A program made the translations under genes and the position numbers. This document shows, piece after piece, positions 60,756 through 64,000 of a stretch of DNA of 64,000 nucleotides. Every line of letters starts with the position of its first letter. Position 1 is the first letter of the stretch. The notes beneath the pieces were generated by a model, which worked only from the letters and a program-made list of their open reading frames with translations, ran no database searches and was not told where the DNA came from. Source of the DNA: Sulfitobacter sp. 20_GPM-1509m (GTDB taxonomy: Bacteria; Pseudomonadota; Alphaproteobacteria; Rhodobacterales; Rhodobacteraceae). The DNA lies in assembly GCF_000620505.1 (NCBI RefSeq), contig NZ_KK211144.1, forward strand, positions 441,681 to 505,680, read 5' to 3'.

Positions 60756-61276
60756 GAACTTCCTTCCGATTGCGCAATGCGCCCCTGAACATAGACCACG
60801 AGCGCCGCGATCAGGCAGGGGGCAAGGAACGCATATTTCAGCACGGTGGCAAGGCTGGCGGCCTGCACCATTTGTTGGGTCAGCGCGTCGGGCGCGGTGC
60901 GCAGCATCGCGGCCACACGCATATTCTCGATGTAATCCGCGCCCAGATAGAACAGCACCAGCGCGCCCAGGCCCATCTGTGCCACCCCGCGAAACCGCGC
61001 CCGGACGACCACCAGCAACACCGCGGCCAGCAAGGCCGGAAAGACCGTGTCCAGCATCCTTTGCCGGCCCAGATAGACCTCGATCCCGTCTGCTGCGCGC
61101 AAGGCCGCGATATAGCCCTGCGCATAGTCCAGATCGTAACCGAAGACGCGCGCATCGAACACCGACCATTCGGGCGCAGGGGTCAGGCTGCGCGTCGCGG
61201 TCCAGGCCATCGCCGCGAACACCAGCATCGCGGCCCACGAAAGCGGGCCGAACCAGCGGGGCAACGGATCAGCCAT
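60752..61276 (-). CDS. Hypothetical membrane protein between aroA and cmk
   Basis: Unrecognised 174-aa protein with four hydrophobic segments ([70 protein letters not shown]). ADYIEN in the third segment is polar enough to be functional. It overlaps both the aroA stop (8 bp) and the cmk start (4 bp), so it is co-translated with them. I know of no function. Confidence 0.8.
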   Translation of the reverse strand: MADPLPRWFGPLSWAAMLVFAAMAWTATRSLTPAPEWSVFDARVFGYDLDYAQGYIAALRAADGIEVYLGRQRMLDTVFPALLAAVLLVVVRARFRGVAQMGLGALVLFYLGADYIENMRVAAMLRTAPDALTQQMVQAASLATVLKYAFLAPCLIAALVVYVQGRIAQSEGSS

Positions 61277-62621
61277 TGCTGCGCGTGATGGCGGCACCTA
61301 AGCCCCCCATAAGCGGCTCGAATATCGGGAAAGACGTGGCGATCGGTCCGCCATCATCCACCGACACGGGCCGCTGCGTCGCCATGCCCAGCACCAGGAA
61401 CGACATGGCGATACGGTGATCCAGATGGCTGGCGCAGGTCGCACCGCCCGGCACGTTGCCGTGGCCCAATCCGGTGACGGTCCACCAGTCGGAGCCATCC
61501 TCAACCGTGATCCCGTTGGCCTCGAGCCCAACTTTCATCGCGTCGATCCGGTCGCTTTCCTTGACGCGCAGTTCCTTGACGCCGGGCATATGTGTCTTGC
61601 CGCTGGCAAAGGCCGCGACGACCGACAGAACGGGGTATTCGTCAATCATGCTGGCGGCACGTTCGGCAGGCACTTCGATGCCTTTCAGATCGGGCGAGAA
61701 CCGCGCACGCAGGTCAGCCACAGGTTCACCGCCCTCTTCGCGTTCGTTTTCATAGGTCAGGTCCGCCCCCATCTCGCGCAGCGTTGTGAACAACCCTGCC
61801 CGCGTCGGGTTCAGGCCGATGTTGGGGACCAGCACATCCGAGCCGGGCACGATCAGCGCCGCACAGACCGGGAAGGCCGCCGACGACGGATCGCGCGGCA
61901 CGTCGATGTGTTGGGCCTTCAGTTCCGGCTGACCGGTCAGGGTGATCACGCGGCCCTCGTCGGTGATCTCGGTGGTGATCTCGGCGCCAAAGCCTGCCAG
62001 CATCCGTTCGGTGTGGTCGCGGGTCGCCTCGGTCTCGATCACCACGGTTTTGCCGGGGGCGTTCAGCCCGGCCAGCAGCACCGCCGATTTCACCTGCGCC
62101 GAGGGCACAGGCACGACGTAGCGCACTGGCACAGGCTCGGCCGCGCCCACGATGGTCATGGGCAGACGCCCGCCCGAGCGGCCCACCGATTGCGTGCCAA
62201 ACAAGGCCAGCGGATCGGTCACACGCGCCATCGGACGGCCGTTCAGGCTGGCATCGCCGGTAAACGTCGCGGAAATCGGCGAGGTCGCCATACAGCCCAT
62301 GATCAACCGCACACCGGTGCCCGAGTTGCCACAGTCAATCACCTGATCCGGCTCGGCAAAGCCACCGACGCCGACGCCGTACACCGACCAGCTGCCGCCG
62401 CCGTGATCCGTCACTTCGGCACCAAAGGCCCGCATCGCGCGGGCCGTGTCCAGCACGTCCTGCCCTTCAAGCAAACCGGTGATCGTGGTCTCGCCCACGC
62501 TCATGGCACCCAGGATCAGCGAGCGATGCGAGATCGACTTGTCGCCCGGCACCTGCGCCGTTCCGGTCAGCGCACCGCAGGCGCGCGAGGTCATGGGGAT
62601 GGGGGCACCGTGGCTGGACAT
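61269..62621 (-). CDS. aroA: 3-phosphoshikimate 1-carboxyvinyltransferase (EPSP synthase, class II)
   Basis: 450-aa shikimate-pathway enzyme. The sequence follows the class II type (as in Agrobacterium CP4): [64 protein letters not shown] and [13 protein letters not shown]. At the glyphosate-determining site the sequence reads GNSGTG: a Gly stands where CP4 has Ala100, so high glyphosate tolerance should not be assumed. ATG 62621 has AAGGA 7 bp upstream. It is first in the minus-strand block. Confidence 0.96.
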   Translation of the reverse strand: MSSHGAPIPMTSRACGALTGTAQVPGDKSISHRSLILGAMSVGETTITGLLEGQDVLDTARAMRAFGAEVTDHGGGSWSVYGVGVGGFAEPDQVIDCGNSGTGVRLIMGCMATSPISATFTGDASLNGRPMARVTDPLALFGTQSVGRSGGRLPMTIVGAAEPVPVRYVVPVPSAQVKSAVLLAGLNAPGKTVVIETEATRDHTERMLAGFGAEITTEITDEGRVITLTGQPELKAQHIDVPRDPSSAAFPVCAALIVPGSDVLVPNIGLNPTRAGLFTTLREMGADLTYENEREEGGEPVADLRARFSPDLKGIEVPAERAASMIDEYPVLSVVAAFASGKTHMPGVKELRVKESDRIDAMKVGLEANGITVEDGSDWWTVTGLGHGNVPGGATCASHLDHRIAMSFLVLGMATQRPVSVDDGGPIATSFPIFEPLMGGLGAAITRSNG

Positions 62622-62736
62622 GGCAATTCCTTGATTTCGTGTTCGCGCCAAGTCTTATCCGCTCGTTTCCGCGACGTCCATGCACGGAACATGCCCCAGC
62701 CCCTCGCGTTGTGTCCCCAACAAGAAGGAGAGCTTC

Positions 62737-64000
62737 ATGACCCATTCATTCGACACCACGAACCCCGCCACCGGTGCCAAGATCGCCACACACACCTATC
62801 TGGACGACGCGGAACTGGAATCGCGTATTCGCGCCTGCCACGCGGCATTCCGCGACTGGCGGCTAAAGTCGCACGACGACCGCGGCAAAGTGATCAAGGC
62901 CATCGGCCAGGGGCTCCGCGACCGCAAGGACGAGCTGGCCGCTCTGATGACCCAAGAGATGGGCAAGCTGCTGAGCCAGTCCGAGCAGGAAATTGAGCTG
63001 TGCGCTGCCATCTGTGACTATACCGCCGAAAACGGTCCCAAGGTTCTGGCAAGCGAGGACCGCGACATCCAAAGCGGCAGCCGTGGCCGTGTGGTTCACG
63101 CACCCATCGGCATCGTCTATGGCATCCAGCCGTGGAACTTTCCTGCCTATCAGGTCGTGCGCTATTCCATCGCCAACCTGATGGCAGGCAACGGCGTGCT
63201 GCTGAAACACGCCTCGAACGTGGCCGGATCGGGCCAGATGCTGGATGAAATCTATGCGGATGCGGGCCTGCCCTCGGGCCTGTTCTCGGCGCTGATCATC
63301 AGCCACGACCAGTCCGACGCCGTGATCGAACACGAACTGGTGCGCGGCATCACCCTGACCGGCAGCCCCGCCGCAGGCCGCGACATTGCAGCCAAGGCGG
63401 GCAAGGTGCTGAAGAAAACCGTGCTCGAACTGGGGTCGAACGACGCCTACATCGTCATGGCGGATGCGGATGTCGAGAAAGCCGCGCAAATCTGTGCCAC
63501 GGGCCGGACCTATAACAACGGTGAAACCTGCGTGGCGGCCAAACGCTTTGTGGTCTCGGACGCGGTCTATGACGATTTCCGCGAGGCTTTCGTCAAGGCG
63601 ATGAAAGCCGTGACCTACGGCGATCCCACCAGCAAGGATGCCAAGATCGGCCCGATGGCCCGCAAGGACCTGCGCGACGATCTGCACAAGCAGGTGGAGC
63701 AATCGGTCGCAAAAGGTGCCGAAATCCTGTGCGGCGGTGAAATGCCCGACGGCGACGGGTACTTCTATCCCGCGACCGTTCTGGCAAACGTGCAGCCGGG
63801 CCAGCCTGCCTATGACGACGAATTGTTCGGCCCCGTCGCAGCGCTGATCCGCGCCAAGAACGACGAGGATGCCATGCGCATCGCCAACGACAGCAAGTTC
63901 GGACTGGGCGGCGGCATCATATCGCGTGATGTGAAACGTGCGCAGGAACTGGCCGAGGTCGAATTCGACACCGGCATGGTGTTCATCAACGGCTTTGGTC
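62737..64000 (+). CDS. NAD(P)-dependent aldehyde dehydrogenase, succinate-semialdehyde type (3' end beyond window)
   Basis: 421 codons are visible. The family is about 455-480 aa, so only the C-terminal 40-60 residues are missing. Catalytic Cys is in NNGETCVAAKRF and the general-base Glu in VLELGSNDAYIV. The cofactor motif is GIQPWNFPAYQVVRY and the Gly-rich loop TGSPAAGRDI. The N-terminal TNPATGAKIATH and the short length favour the succinate-semialdehyde dehydrogenase (YneI/Sad) branch. AAGGAG precedes ATG 62737. It is divergent from aroA. Confidence 0.93.
   Translation, partial: MTHSFDTTNPATGAKIATHTYLDDAELESRIRACHAAFRDWRLKSHDDRGKVIKAIGQGLRDRKDELAALMTQEMGKLLSQSEQEIELCAAICDYTAENGPKVLASEDRDIQSGSRGRVVHAPIGIVYGIQPWNFPAYQVVRYSIANLMAGNGVLLKHASNVAGSGQMLDEIYADAGLPSGLFSALIISHDQSDAVIEHELVRGITLTGSPAAGRDIAAKAGKVLKKTVLELGSNDAYIVMADADVEKAAQICATGRTYNNGETCVAAKRFVVSDAVYDDFREAFVKAMKAVTYGDPTSKDAKIGPMARKDLRDDLHKQVEQSVAKGAEILCGGEMPDGDGYFYPATVLANVQPGQPAYDDELFGPVAALIRAKNDEDAMRIANDSKFGLGGGIISRDVKRAQELAEVEFDTGMVFINGFG

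Overview
The window looks like a chromosomal segment from a marine alphaproteobacterium of the Roseobacter group (Rhodobacteraceae). I infer this from the high G+C coding bias, three TRAP-type transporters, a Hint-domain protein, betaine-lipid genes (btaAB), and the aroA-cmk-rpsA-ihfB-lapA-trpF-trpB block. I ran no database search. I saw no rRNA, tRNA, CRISPR array, transposase or phage gene. Both edges cut genes: a fimbrial usher on the left and an aldehyde dehydrogenase on the right.

Layout. 1-3405 (minus): an archaic chaperone-usher pilus operon (SCPU pilin, chaperone, usher) whose chaperone consists of one Ig-like domain only. 3775-9383: a TRAP transporter, a divergent TetR regulator and an acyl-CoA synthetase, plausibly an uptake and activation unit for an organic acid. 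9490-15034 (minus): eptA-dgkA-psd-pssA-response regulator-histidine kinase, an operon holding the lipid A phosphoethanolamine transferase, the enzyme that recycles its diacylglycerol by-product, the last two enzymes of phosphatidylethanolamine synthesis, and a two-component system. A perfect tandem 11-bp repeat lies just upstream of eptA. 15306-20616 (plus): a transglutaminase-like protein, a large PAS sensor kinase, a 45-residue basic protein and a membrane protein. 20627-25824 (minus): TPR protein, TPR/glycosyltransferase, Hint-domain protein and a sugar-nucleotide-type epimerase.

26060-28757 (plus): plcP-btaA-btaB, the phosphate-starvation pathway that replaces phospholipids with the phosphorus-free betaine lipid DGTS. 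28903-35024: two more TRAP systems, the second with its binding-protein gene convergent to the membrane genes. 35384-43748 (plus): an RND efflux pair, then a Pqi-type intermembrane lipid transport operon in which PqiA is split into two half-length proteins. 43787-53216: housekeeping and metabolic genes (ychF, trpA, FMN lactate dehydrogenase, rplY, pth) mixed with a sulfotransferase-like protein, an MFS transporter, DUF2332, a serine hydrolase and DUF2237. 53303-62621 (minus): aroA, a membrane protein, cmk, an aldo/keto reductase, rpsA, ihfB, lapA, trpF, a sulfotransferase-like gene and trpB. 62737-64000: an aldehyde dehydrogenase.

The strongest theme is envelope lipid management. One operon makes and spends phosphatidylethanolamine and recovers the diacylglycerol. 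Another, 11 kb away, degrades phospholipid to diacylglycerol and turns it into betaine lipid. A Pqi-type lipid conduit lies further along. The least conventional items are the six-gene EptA operon with its repeat, the single-domain pilus chaperone, and an orphan terminator-like hairpin in the gap at 24606-24975.
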